Source of the DNA: Flavobacteriaceae bacterium YJPT1-3
GTDB taxonomy: Bacteria > Bacteroidota > Bacteroidia > Flavobacteriales > Flavobacteriaceae
Assembly (NCBI GenBank): GCA_029866965.1
Contig: CP123444.1
Span: forward strand, 1,901,501-1,965,500
Direction: 5' to 3'
Length of the DNA: 64,000 bases
Shown one piece after another: positions 26,447 through 35,271 of the stretch. A model generated the notes under the pieces. The model saw nothing but the letters and a program-made list of their open reading frames with translations. It was not told the DNA's origin and searched no databases. Each line of letters starts with the position of its first letter. Position 1 is the first letter of the stretch. The position numbers were made by a program, and so were the translations under genes.

Positions 26447-26551
26447 ATTTTGCGATCAAAAATCGATGCAACAGAAGCACTTTCGTTTTTCCAGAAAGGC
26501 TCATCGTTCAATAAACAATTTGTAGAGGCCTATGGAATGCGTAGGCTCTGA
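26447..26551 (+). pseudogene. Possible degraded AraC-type HTH fragment
   Basis: In the otherwise empty 292-base gap, one frame gives EALSFFQKGSSFNKQFVEAY then GMRRL and a stop. This resembles the second helix-turn-helix of AraC regulators (SSFNKxFxxxYGM). An overlapping frame has LGFQDFNYFAIK, also AraC-like. No start or full domain remains. Weak evidence. Confidence 0.25.
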
Positions 26552-26668
26552 TAAATACGACTCGAGTCCACGATCAGCTCGTTTGTTCAATGCAACGATC
26601 ATTGAACATCCTACCGACTATTTTTTTTAGTTAACTTAACCCATGAAACTTAGCATTGTGAATTACAC

Positions 26669-29512
26669 ATGAGAAGATATGTCCGGGTTGCATTTTTAAT
26701 GTTCTCCCTGTCCCTTTGGGGACAGGATAACCCTAAAAAAATTCAGTCGAATCAACTGCGTATAGACTCCCTGATCCAGCGTTTGGATTACGATCAGGCC
26801 CTTCAACTGGCTTATGATAATCTTAAGATCGCCCGTCTGGCAGAGTCTAAGCTGCTATTGGCCAAAACGCAGACTGAAATCGCTGATCTCTTTTTTAGAA
26901 AAGATAATTTCGATTCTACTCAGATCTATGCAGAAAGAGCCATTGATCTAGCAAAAGAACATAGCTGGCCGGAGGTCATCACGCAAGCCTATTTGGCTCT
27001 AGGCAACGTGCATTATGCACGATTTGAAGACAATAAGGCTATTGCTATTTATCAGCAAATAGACTCCATCGCCGAGAGTACGGGGATACAACAGCCACAC
27101 GTGGTGAATGCTTTCTATAATTTGGGAAAAGTGTTGCTTCGATCGTACAGTGTGCAGGACACCACCTACATTGGAAAAGCGGAGGATTATTTCAAAAAAG
27201 GTATTGACATGGCCTTGGCCATTCCTGATACTGATGAAGAGCACTACGGCTATATCATGTTGGGGAACATATACGGTCAACGCGGTGAATTTCGTAAAGC
27301 CCTCCCGTACTTTGAGAAAAGCCTGACGTATTTTGAGAGTCAGGACGAGGTCAAGAACACGGCTTTAATTTACTGGTCTTTAGGTATTATACAGACCGAC
27401 CTTAAAAATTATGATCAGGCCGAAGCGTACTACAGAAAGCGGCTTGATCTACTCACCAAAACGGGACGACCCTTGGAAATTGCAGAGGCAAACCGGGTAT
27501 ACGCCGGTTTTTTAGTGAGAATCGGTAAACATCAGGAGGCCATCCCCTACTTACAAAAGGCCTATGACTATTTTCAACGTTCAGATGCTGGATATAGCGG
27601 GGTATTACAGGGGATTGTGAATGCTCTGGCCGCGTCTTATCGGGAGACCGGCGATTATCGTAAAGCCACTGATTTTTATCAGCGGGCCCTGGTCATTAAA
27701 GACTCCCTGGAAGCAAGAAAACAAAAAGACCTGGCTTTAGAGCTGGAAGCCAAGTACCAGAATCAGAAAAAAGAACAACAAATAGCCTTGCTCAATATCC
27801 AGAGTGAGTTGCTGGAACTCCGTCAAAAAAGGCAACGGTCGGTGCTGTTGATCGGGATTATCATTACCAGTGTGGCTGGAGTAGTCTTGTTTATCCTCTA
27901 TCGAAATCGTCAAGGGACGAATCGCCGACTGAAGGAACTAGATGCCGCCAAATCGAATTTTTTCACCAATATTTCGCACGAATTGAGAACTCCTCTGACC
28001 CTGATCCACGGCCCGGTTGAAGAAGAACTTGAAAATCCTGAACTGAGTAAACGCAGCAAGAGCAATTTAGAAATTGCCAAACGAAATACAGAGCGGCTGG
28101 CCACGCTGGTCAATCAAATGCTCGACCTTTCCCAATTGGAAGCCGGTTTCTATAAGCTACAGGTAACACCAGGTCCGCTTTCGTCATTCTTAAAACTACA
28201 ATTGGAATCATTTGCCTACAGTGCAGCTAAAAAATCGCAGCGACTGAACATGGAAACTGATTTATCGGAGAAACAGTACTGGTACGATCCGGATGTGCTT
28301 CAAAAAATTCTGGTCAATTTGCTGGGCAATGCGATCAAATACAGTCCAGAACAGGCTGATATTTATTTCAATGCCCGGGTAGAGGCCGATACACTTCTGT
28401 TCACAGTCCGAAATACGGGAGTTGCCCTGAATAAAATGCAACTGGGCGCCATATTCGACCGTTTTCACCGGAGCCATGAACAGGAGACAGGTTCAGGAAT
28501 TGGCTTAGCACTGACCAAAGAGCTGGTTAGCCTTCATAAAGGAGAAATCGTGGCCTCCAGCCGGAAGAATAGCGTCTCCTTTCAGGTGCGAATGCCCGTA
28601 AATCGATTGAATTACACCGCTGCTGAGCAGGGTACAACGACAAAACGGGCGGAACCTAGTACCCATCCTCAGGACCCTGAGATTGATCATAAAGAATGGA
28701 TTGAGATAGAGGAAGTCCATCATTCCGAAGGAATCAATACACAGTTCGAGGAACAAGAAATAATTTTAGTGGTGGATGACAGTGAAGATGTACGCACCTT
28801 CCTTTCGGGTATTTTGGAATCGGAGTATCGCGTCATCACAGCGCCCAATGGAAAAATTGGATTTCAGAAAGCCATACAGGAAGTACCCGATTTGATCATC
28901 ACCGATCTGATGATGCCAGAGGATGACGGACTCCAACTCACTGAAAATTGTAAGAAGGATGACGCCACCTCCCATATTCCTGTCATCATGCTTACGGCCA
29001 AAGCCGGTGATGAAAATCGATTGGAGGGTTTGGAAACCGGAGCCGATATCTACATCACTAAACCCTTCAGCAGTAAAATTCTAAAACAAACGATTGAAAA
29101 TCTATTAACTACCCGTAAAAAGCTACAGAACCGATTCCGTCAGGAAGTCATTTTGACCCCTAAAGAGATTTCGATAAGTTCCTACGACGAACGCTTCCTG
29201 GAGTCCCTGCAACAAGTGCTTGATGAGCATTTAGTAGCTTCCGATTTCAACGCAGAGGCCTTTGCTGAGGCCCTCCATATGAGTCGGATGCAATTGCATC
29301 GCAAATTAAAAGCCTTAACCGGTCAAACCACTTCTGAATTTATCAGGAACCAGCGATTAAAATTAGCTGTTTCCCTCCTAGAGAACAGTGATCTCAATAT
29401 TTCTGAAATAGGCTATCAGGTGGGCTTTAATGACCACTCGTACTTTACCAAATGCTTTCGCGAAAGCTACGGCAGTTCCCCTTCTGAATTCTGCCAGAGA
29501 AAGTCTTCCTGA
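26669..29512 (+). CDS. Hybrid two-component protein: TPR-kinase-receiver-AraC
   Basis: 947 residues. Signal peptide, then periplasmic TPR array (about 40-345, e.g. HYGYIMLGNIYGQRGEFRKA), a coiled region, one membrane span near 390-410, HisKA with FFTNISHELRTPLTLIHGP (His near 437), HATPase (NLLGNAIKYSPEQ, GSGIGLALTKELV), a receiver from about 695 (ILVVDDSEDV, phospho-Asp in IITDLMMPEDDG), and a C-terminal AraC HTH (about 840-945, NISEIGYQVGFNDHSYF). This single-protein design is typical of Bacteroidota. Probably controls the secreted-protein operon immediately downstream, or carbohydrate genes elsewhere. A perfect iterated palindrome (29454-29467) encodes CFRES in the HTH. Confidence 0.93.
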   Translation: MRRYVRVAFLMFSLSLWGQDNPKKIQSNQLRIDSLIQRLDYDQALQLAYDNLKIARLAESKLLLAKTQTEIADLFFRKDNFDSTQIYAERAIDLAKEHSWPEVITQAYLALGNVHYARFEDNKAIAIYQQIDSIAESTGIQQPHVVNAFYNLGKVLLRSYSVQDTTYIGKAEDYFKKGIDMALAIPDTDEEHYGYIMLGNIYGQRGEFRKALPYFEKSLTYFESQDEVKNTALIYWSLGIIQTDLKNYDQAEAYYRKRLDLLTKTGRPLEIAEANRVYAGFLVRIGKHQEAIPYLQKAYDYFQRSDAGYSGVLQGIVNALAASYRETGDYRKATDFYQRALVIKDSLEARKQKDLALELEAKYQNQKKEQQIALLNIQSELLELRQKRQRSVLLIGIIITSVAGVVLFILYRNRQGTNRRLKELDAAKSNFFTNISHELRTPLTLIHGPVEEELENPELSKRSKSNLEIAKRNTERLATLVNQMLDLSQLEAGFYKLQVTPGPLSSFLKLQLESFAYSAAKKSQRLNMETDLSEKQYWYDPDVLQKILVNLLGNAIKYSPEQADIYFNARVEADTLLFTVRNTGVALNKMQLGAIFDRFHRSHEQETGSGIGLALTKELVSLHKGEIVASSRKNSVSFQVRMPVNRLNYTAAEQGTTTKRAEPSTHPQDPEIDHKEWIEIEEVHHSEGINTQFEEQEIILVVDDSEDVRTFLSGILESEYRVITAPNGKIGFQKAIQEVPDLIITDLMMPEDDGLQLTENCKKDDATSHIPVIMLTAKAGDENRLEGLETGADIYITKPFSSKILKQTIENLLTTRKKLQNRFRQEVILTPKEISISSYDERFLESLQQVLDEHLVASDFNAEAFAEALHMSRMQLHRKLKALTGQTTSEFIRNQRLKLAVSLLENSDLNISEIGYQVGFNDHSYFTKCFRESYGSSPSEFCQRKSS

Positions 29513-29599
29513 CACTCTCAAAGTTCCGGTATAACCGGGCTGTTACAAATTTTATATCCTTTGATACATATTTCATAGGCTTCCCTTTTGGTTGCTGCT

Positions 29600-29830
29600 A
29601 TGTTTGTTTACGATTGTGAACATCACAAAAGTTTAGAACAAGGTATTAGGGATAAAATCACCCAAAAAGATCCAAAGATTATGGAGGAACAGAGGTATGA
29701 GGGGTCCATTGATCAAGTCCCGGCATTCGAGATCTATTTGAACTTAAACAAATTGAGAAAAGGGAATTATAAACTCCTGATCATCAATAAGAATAAGGTG
29801 ATTAAAAAAACCTTTTTCTCAAAAGAGTAA
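29600..29830 (+). CDS. Small hypothetical protein
   Basis: 76 residues from the ATG at 29600 (MFVYDCEHHKSL); a TTG at 29588 would add four residues. Highly charged, with a C-terminal beta-rich, lysine-rich segment (FEIYLNLNKLRKGNYKLLII) that resembles short C-terminal strand pairs of secreted Bacteroidota proteins, though no signal peptide is visible. It precedes the OmpA gene by 24 bases in the same direction, so it may be part of that operon. No family recognised. Confidence 0.45.
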   Translation: MFVYDCEHHKSLEQGIRDKITQKDPKIMEEQRYEGSIDQVPAFEIYLNLNKLRKGNYKLLIINKNKVIKKTFFSKE

Positions 29831-29854
29831 TACAGCACATTAAATAAAACCATC

Positions 29855-31129
29855 ATGAAAAAAATAGTCCTAGTATTCATCGGCATCTTTTTTATAGGCA
29901 TAGTTCCTGCTCAGGCGCAATTTTGGAAAAAAATAAAGGAGAGAGCGAGCCAGGTCGCCGAGGAGACCATCATCAGAAAGGTAGAAGAAAAAACGGAAGA
30001 GAAGACGGAGCAAACGGTGGACGAAATCTTCGAAGCTCCTAATAAAATTGGGAAGCAGAAAGAGGACAATCCGGCATCTGATGAATCCTGGGAAGAAGAA
30101 GAACATGGAGATTATGAAGAGCAGGAAATGACCGTCAATTCCAATTTCGATTTTGAACCGGGCAGCAGCATTGTATTTTCCGATGATTTTAGCCGTGATC
30201 GGCCGGGCGATTTTCCCTCGCAATGGGACACTAATGGCAGCGGGGAAATTGTAGAAGCCAACGGTGATCCATGGTTCCGACTGACCAACAAATCCATGTA
30301 TATCCCTCTGGTGAAACGCGAACTTCCGGAAAACTATACCATCGAGTTTGACCTTTTGACTTCGGGCTTGGATAATCGGACTAACTCCCAGGCGTTTATG
30401 GTTTTGTTATGGGCGGACACCCCGGGTTTTGATCGCGCCAAGACCTGGAACATGGTTGAAATCTCCCCCTGTCAGTTTGTCCCTTCACCGGGCGCTATTG
30501 AAAAGGTAGAAAACGGAAAGAGAATATTACGCAACGAGATTGGAGTTGACTATCGGGAGGAGATTCAAGGTCAAAATCGCATTTCCATCGCCGTCAATAA
30601 AACGCGCCTGCGGGTTTGGCTTAATGAAAATAAATTGGTTGACGTACCCCGACTGGTACCGGAAGCGGCGAACATTTTTAAGATCTACACTCGCGGACTA
30701 AGAGACAGCAGAAATGTAGACGAAATATACATCAAAGACTTTCGAATTGCAGAGACTGGCCAAGATCTCCGCAGTCAACTCATGAATGAAGGCAATTTTA
30801 CCACCAATGAGATTCAATTTGACACCAACTCGGCCAACCTCAAGTCTTCGTCAACGTCCATGCTTGATCAAATTGGGGGAGCTCTGGCAGACGATCCCTC
30901 CCTTCGGGTCATGATTGTAGGGCATACGGATGCTGACGGTGATGAGGCCTCCAATTTACTATTGTCTCAAAAGCGGGCGCAGGCGGTCAAAACCTACCTG
31001 GAAGAGCACTATGGCGTAGATCCGGCACAACTGTTCACCAGCGGACAGGGAGAATCGAATCCCATTGTAAGTAATGATACCCCAGAAAATAAAGCCAAGA
31101 ATAGAAGAGTAGAATTTATAAAACTATAA
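29855..31129 (+). CDS. OmpA-family protein with amphipathic N-terminal helix
   Basis: 424 residues. Signal peptide ending PAQAQ, then FWKKIKERASQVAEETIIRK, a helix shared with the DUF4412-like protein at 18699. An acidic linker follows, then a beta-sandwich-like region (about 100-310: FDFEPGSSIVFSDDFSRDRP). The C-terminal OmpA-like peptidoglycan-binding domain (about 320-424) shows IQFDTNSANLKSSS, VMIVGHTDADGDE and NRRVEFIKL. Likely outer-membrane or periplasmic and tied to the cell wall. First full gene of a three-gene secreted-protein operon; 10 bases to the next gene. Confidence 0.88.
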   Translation: MKKIVLVFIGIFFIGIVPAQAQFWKKIKERASQVAEETIIRKVEEKTEEKTEQTVDEIFEAPNKIGKQKEDNPASDESWEEEEHGDYEEQEMTVNSNFDFEPGSSIVFSDDFSRDRPGDFPSQWDTNGSGEIVEANGDPWFRLTNKSMYIPLVKRELPENYTIEFDLLTSGLDNRTNSQAFMVLLWADTPGFDRAKTWNMVEISPCQFVPSPGAIEKVENGKRILRNEIGVDYREEIQGQNRISIAVNKTRLRVWLNENKLVDVPRLVPEAANIFKIYTRGLRDSRNVDEIYIKDFRIAETGQDLRSQLMNEGNFTTNEIQFDTNSANLKSSSTSMLDQIGGALADDPSLRVMIVGHTDADGDEASNLLLSQKRAQAVKTYLEEHYGVDPAQLFTSGQGESNPIVSNDTPENKAKNRRVEFIKL

Positions 31130-31139
31130 ACAGAAAATT

Positions 31140-31787
31140 ATGAAAACCACCTGTACCCTTGTTGTGATGTGCCTATCGACCCTGATGGCCTTTGCTCAAA
31201 TTCGAAATACGAACATCAGTAATCGAAACCTATCACAAAAAGTGATTAGTGGCGTCAATACGCAGAATTTGCAAAAAACGAATATGAAGGAATTGATCAA
31301 GATGCCTACCACCACCGTAGATCCTTCAAAACTAAAGGTTAAGACCTATAGTTCCTGGGAAATAACACCCAAAAAGTTGCGAGACAAGGATCTCTACATC
31401 AGCGAGTTTTTTGGAGAATACTCCCCCAATACGCTCAAAGTAGTTCCTGAATTGAAATATTCGGGAGGAGCTTATCAGGCATGGACTTTCCTCAAATTAA
31501 AATTCAGGGCAGAAGAAGGTGCAGAATATCGCGTGAAGATCAAGCTAGCCCCTGGTCGCTACTTCAGAGGCCATCGTATACTAGCCCAGACGAATGGAAG
31601 GAATACACAGAAATATAATGTAGATGATGCTCGAGATGAGGTTCTGATCGTGTTTCGAGGGATGAGAAATCAAGAAGTGTGGATTGGTAATTTGTTTGAT
31701 GAAAACTCATACACGGCTGCAAACTCACTCGACTATATTCAACCCCTGGCTATTCAGAGCATCAACATAGACAAAATAGGGGACTAG
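31140..31787 (+). CDS. Secreted hypothetical protein
   Basis: 215 residues. Signal peptide MKTTCTLVVMCLSTLMAFAQ. The Asn/Lys/Thr-rich start is followed by a domain with LKYSGGAYQAWTFLKLKFRA, VKIKLAPGRYFRGHRILAQT and a final LAIQSINIDKIGD, suggesting a beta-sandwich. No family recognised. Ten bases after the OmpA gene and 40 bases before another secreted protein, hence probably one operon with them. Confidence 0.7.
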   Translation: MKTTCTLVVMCLSTLMAFAQIRNTNISNRNLSQKVISGVNTQNLQKTNMKELIKMPTTTVDPSKLKVKTYSSWEITPKKLRDKDLYISEFFGEYSPNTLKVVPELKYSGGAYQAWTFLKLKFRAEEGAEYRVKIKLAPGRYFRGHRILAQTNGRNTQKYNVDDARDEVLIVFRGMRNQEVWIGNLFDENSYTAANSLDYIQPLAIQSINIDKIGD

Positions 31788-31827
31788 AACAGCCCAGCAA
31801 CCAATTTTTAATCTAAAATCATCAACA

Positions 31828-32619
31828 ATGAAAACTACAAAGCAACTCCTTTTGATCCTATTGACCCTGGCATGGGTTCATACGGGTCATGCGCAAAAAG
31901 CGACCGTCAAATCGGTGAAACTGAATGCCACTTCCATGAATAAGATGAAAGTCAAATCCAGTACCGGATGCCAGCAAATTAGTACGCGTATCGTTACTGG
32001 CCTACTGCGTAACAGCGTCACGCGCTCCTTAAAGGTGAAATTGGATCGCGATGATTCTTACGTGACACTGATGGGCAACACCCAGAGATTTACCATACCG
32101 GAAAAAGAGGTTCAAGGCCCGGCCCGTAAATGGAAGTACTACGTCAAAGACCTGAATTCCTTTAAAAGCTGGATCACCTTTGACGATAAGCGCAAGCAAT
32201 TTTACTTGTTCATCGAATTTGAAGGCAATGGCAGTGAGATCAAAGGGGAGTGTCCGGGCTGTTTACGGCGATTTCGTGATAGCCGGGCGCCAGACCTGAA
32301 TTGGGAAGGGAAACGTGTTGCAAAAATCCATCTTACGCCCATACCTTACGACAATTCGGTAGCCTTCGAAGTAGATAAGGTGGAGCTGGAAGGCAAGTTC
32401 GATCTTAACGGTCCGACCGAGTTCTTTTTACCTTCCTTAGTCAAGTTTTTTGAAAACCGGATCAAAGATGGCATTGAAAAACAAGCACGGGCGATTCTAA
32501 ATTCACCGGAGAACAAAAAAGCCATGGCTGATGGCATGAGAGGTACCTTGAGTATGCTTGGGCTTACCCGGGTCAGCTCTGTGGAGATTACCGATAGGAA
32601 TCTGTACGTGTGTAATTAA
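31828..32619 (+). CDS. Secreted hypothetical protein
   Basis: 263 residues. Signal peptide ending VHTGHAQ. The body is basic and beta-rich (TRSLKVKLDRDDSYVTLMGN, WKYYVKDLNSFKSWITFDDK), contains a CxxC pair (GECPGCLRRF), and ends with a helical stretch (VKFFENRIKDGIEKQARAIL) and CN. No family recognised. Third gene of the OmpA operon. Confidence 0.7.
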   Translation: MKTTKQLLLILLTLAWVHTGHAQKATVKSVKLNATSMNKMKVKSSTGCQQISTRIVTGLLRNSVTRSLKVKLDRDDSYVTLMGNTQRFTIPEKEVQGPARKWKYYVKDLNSFKSWITFDDKRKQFYLFIEFEGNGSEIKGECPGCLRRFRDSRAPDLNWEGKRVAKIHLTPIPYDNSVAFEVDKVELEGKFDLNGPTEFFLPSLVKFFENRIKDGIEKQARAILNSPENKKAMADGMRGTLSMLGLTRVSSVEITDRNLYVCN

Positions 32620-32712
32620 AAGTCCGTAAAACTGCTATGTTCATTTGAAGTTACGCAAAGGCTGGCTACGCCTCAACCTGGGCCTTCCATGCTGCAAATA
32701 CAACGGCACGGG

Positions 32713-32958
32713 TTAGATGAAGTGTTTATTTCTAAAAGCGATTCCTGAACCTGATTTTAAGTATCGTTCAAAATCATAGGCAGTCATTTTGCTTATAAAT
32801 GACGAAGAATGAACTAGAACAAATGGTCGCTTGTCTCTAGTGTAATGGACTTCGCCTCGCTGATGTTCATCCAAACGTCTCCCAATAGGGGACGTGAATC
32901 CCGTATAGTAGGTTCCATCTGAGCAGCGCAGAATGTACACCGTGTAAGGTAAATGCAT
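32713..32958 (-). CDS. GIY-YIG nuclease-fold protein (YhbQ/UPF0213-like)
   Basis: 81 residues. The GIY-YIG fold is recognisable: YTVYILRCSDGTYYTGFTS, then a conserved Arg in GRRLDEHQRGE and a Glu-position region later (AYDFERYLKSGSG). Typical length for the UPF0213 subgroup, implicated in DNA repair or nucleic-acid cleavage. No membrane or signal sequence. Lone gene next to the tmRNA intergenic region. Confidence 0.85.
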   Translation of the reverse strand: MHLPYTVYILRCSDGTYYTGFTSPIGRRLDEHQRGEVHYTRDKRPFVLVHSSSFISKMTAYDFERYLKSGSGIAFRNKHFI

Positions 32959-33201
32959 AGTTGGAATTGATACGCAATAGAAAGATTATGAAAAAGTAAC
33001 AGGGATATGAGCTACTGACCATTCAATTTCCGACCATTTATAAATGCAGAGTTTTTGTGGGGATGAATGGCGTGGGTGGACCTCCGTCCACCGTCTTTGT
33101 ACTCTGAAGCTTTAACGAAAGAGCAAGCGATCGTCCATCAAAAAAGGCTACTCATGAAAAAAATCCACCGTCGATTTTCTGCAAGAAAGCTAGAATGATT
33201 G

Positions 33202-33250
33202 AATAAAAAACCCACCGTCGCCTAGCCTGCAGCAACGCTTTGGTGGGTAT
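33202..33250 (-). terminator. Third stacked terminator downstream of tmRNA
   Basis: Minus strand ACCCACC ... GGTGGGT stem with a long internal loop, followed by TTTTTTATT. It lies behind the two copies of the other terminator element. Confidence 0.6.
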
Positions 33251-33382
33251 AGAAAAAGCTCCCCTTCATTTTGTCCTTTCATTCAAAGTTCTGGAGACTC
33301 TGAGAAATTAGTAAGATTAATCAGTGTGGACCTCCGTCCACCGGAGCTCTCCGGTTTGGATAAAGAACGAAGGACCTTTAAA

Positions 33383-33431
33383 TAAAAAAAGCTCCCCTTC
33401 ACTTTGACCTTTCAGTCAAAGTTCCGGAGAG
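33383..33431 (-). terminator. Terminator of the tmRNA gene
   Basis: Minus strand ACTTTGAC / GTCAAAGT hairpin inside an outer CTCC / GGAG stem, then CTTTTTTT. A diverged second copy is at 33253-33300 (stem weakened, T-run shorter). Confidence 0.8.
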
Positions 33432-33437
33432 CGTAGG

Positions 33438-33835
33438 TGGAGTCGGAGGGGTTCGAACCCTCGTCCAAACAAGCAACCCAACAGCTTTCTACACGTTTAG
33501 TTCCTGTTTAGGTTTTCGTCTGCTTGCCGGTCAGGAACGACCAACGCACAGCTTATCTTCAATTAGGTGTCTCAGGAGCATCAAAGCCCTGCTCCCGATA
33601 GGTTTACTTTTACGAAGCCACTAAATCGATTGCCGTAAACCAAGGCCTTCGAGTGACTTCCTGCATGTCCGTCTTACGGACCGAGGCATAATCCTACTGT
33701 GATTCAGATTACGCTGCTAGGGCGTAGTTATTCTCGCCGTTTAAAAAGTGTGAAAAATGAGATTTACGAGCTATTTCCCAGCGCTCGACGTGCTTACCAT
33801 TCGATTAGACTTGCTGTCAAAACCAAATCGACCCC
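33438..33835 (-). ncRNA. ssrA: Transfer-messenger RNA (tmRNA)
   Basis: About 398 bases. The 5' end GGGGTCG (33835-33829) pairs with CGACTCC (33445-33439), with one G-U, to form the acceptor stem. The T-arm GGGTTCGAACCC is present at 33449-33460. The tag reading frame at 33738-33709 encodes GENNYALAA and a TAA stop, the tag type known from Bacteroidota. Downstream of the acceptor stem the genome reads A-CC-T, so the terminal A of CCA is not encoded. Rescues stalled ribosomes and tags proteins for degradation. An ORF in the opposite direction across this region is an artefact. Confidence 0.96.
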
Positions 33836-33896
33836 ATTGCTAAATCCTACTGAAAACAGTAACAATTTAGACCATTTCAAAGAGCAAAATGTCCTG

Positions 33897-33904
33897 CAAA
33901 GATA
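33897..33904 (-). promoter_or_regulatory. -7 box of the tmRNA promoter
   Basis: TATCTTTG on the minus strand, a perfect TAnnTTTG, about 62 bases before the mature 5' end; followed by TTTGCAGG. Back-to-back with the next promoter (12-base gap). Confidence 0.7.
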
Positions 33905-33916
33905 GCTTAATTTCAA

Positions 33917-33924
33917 TACCTTTG
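33917..33924 (+). promoter_or_regulatory. -7 box before the dehydrogenase gene
   Basis: TACCTTTG, a perfect TAnnTTTG match, 69 bases before the ATG at 33994. Confidence 0.65.
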
Positions 33925-33993
33925 CGGCCCATTTAAAGCAAAAGCCGTGCCGCTTGCCAGATTGGCAGTAGGTGCTCCATACATGTTTCCTTT

Positions 33994-35199
33994 ATGAAAT
34001 TCGCCCTTATTCAAGAACGTAAAAGTCCGCCAGATCGTCGTGTCGTACTGAGTCCCACCAAGCTGCAGGAAGCGCAAGCCCAACTTCCAAAAGCCGAATT
34101 TATCGTGGAGTCTTCTTCGGTTCGGGTCTTTCCTGATTCCGCTTACGCGAAAGCAGGGTTCGAGGTCAAAAAGGACATATCGGATGCTGAGGTCATGCTG
34201 GGGGTGAAAGAAGTGCCCATCGAAGCGCTCATCCCCAATAAGAAATACTTTTTCTTTAGCCATACCATCAAAAAGCAACCCTACAACCGCGACTTGCTGC
34301 AAGCCATTCTGGAGAAGAACATCGAACTCTACGATCATGAGGTGATCACCCGCCCCAACGGGCAGCGCTTGGTAGCCTTTGGTCGCTATGCCGGGATTGT
34401 AGGAGCCTACAACGGCATTCGGGCCTGGGGAAAAAGACACGGTGGGTTTGACTTGCCCAAAGCCGAAACCTTAAACGATCGGGCTCATCTGATACGCGAA
34501 CTGAAAAAGGTGCAATTGCCGGCCATAAAGATCTTACTGACCGGTAAAGGGAGAGTGGGTAAAGGTGCGAAGGAAATGCTGGATGCTATGGAACTGCCTC
34601 AGATCTCTGTAGAAGACTACCTAAACAAGACCTACGATCATCCGGTTTATTGCCAGATCGATATTGCCTCTTACAATAAGCGGAAGGATGGAGTACGCGG
34701 CAACAAACAGGACTTTTTTGCCCATCCGGAAGCGTACCGCTCCGACTTCTTTCGCTTCGCCCGGGTGACCGATCTGTTTATCGCCGGTCATTTCTATGGT
34801 GACGGAGCCCCTTATCTGTATACCCGGGAAGATGCCAAGCACCCCGATTTTAAGATCAGCGTAGTTGCGGATATTTCCTGCGATATTGACGGTCCGGTGG
34901 CGACCACCATCCGCCCCAGTACCATTGCCGATCCGCTCTACGGCTACGATCCGCAAAGCGAACAGGAAGTACCCTTCGATCAGGAGGGTGCGGTCACGGT
35001 AATGGCCGTCGATAACCTACCCTGTGAATTACCCAAAGACGCCAGTGAAGGTTTTGGAGATATGTTTGTAGAACACGTCCTTCCGGCCTTTTTCAATGGG
35101 GACAAAGATGGCATCCTGGAGCGGGCCCTAATGACCAAAAATGGGAAATTGACCGACCGCTATGCGTATCTTCAGGATTTCGTGGAGGGTAAGGAGTAG
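33994..35199 (+). CDS. Alanine/saccharopine dehydrogenase-like NAD(P) enzyme
   Basis: 401 residues. The N-terminal half (KFALIQERKSPPDRRVVLSP, then VMLGVKEVPIEALIPNKKYF and FFSHTIKKQPYNRDLLQAIL, YDHEVITRPNGQRLVAFGRY) matches the N-terminal domain of the alanine dehydrogenase/lysine-forming saccharopine dehydrogenase superfamily. KILLTGKGRVGKGAKEML is the nucleotide-binding GxGxxG-like element at about 172-190. The later DISCDIDGPVATTIRPSTIA is also typical. Probably a lysine or amino-acid metabolic oxidoreductase. Monocistronic. A 13-of-14 iterated palindrome occurs at 34141. Confidence 0.82.
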   Translation: MKFALIQERKSPPDRRVVLSPTKLQEAQAQLPKAEFIVESSSVRVFPDSAYAKAGFEVKKDISDAEVMLGVKEVPIEALIPNKKYFFFSHTIKKQPYNRDLLQAILEKNIELYDHEVITRPNGQRLVAFGRYAGIVGAYNGIRAWGKRHGGFDLPKAETLNDRAHLIRELKKVQLPAIKILLTGKGRVGKGAKEMLDAMELPQISVEDYLNKTYDHPVYCQIDIASYNKRKDGVRGNKQDFFAHPEAYRSDFFRFARVTDLFIAGHFYGDGAPYLYTREDAKHPDFKISVVADISCDIDGPVATTIRPSTIADPLYGYDPQSEQEVPFDQEGAVTVMAVDNLPCELPKDASEGFGDMFVEHVLPAFFNGDKDGILERALMTKNGKLTDRYAYLQDFVEGKE

Positions 35200-35271
35200 G
35201 GGCTATCCCTTTATAATCCCTTCCAGCAAATAGACCAGAGCGAGTCCAACTACATATCAGACTAAATCGTA

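Larger units (their letters stand above)
32959..33437. other. Intergenic region of hairpins and duplicated terminators
   Basis: No gene. Holds two copies of GGTGGAC-CTCC-GTCCACC-type hairpins (33075-33092 and 33326-33341), a CCGGAG/CTCCGG hairpin (33341-33354), a CCCACC/GGTGGG terminator-like stem, and two copies of a 46-bp terminator element (33253-33300 and 33383-33431). Confidence 0.7.

Noticed and set aside
33699-33905. Plus-strand 68-aa ORF
   Set aside because: It runs antisense through the tmRNA, including its tag frame, and shows no protein-like features.
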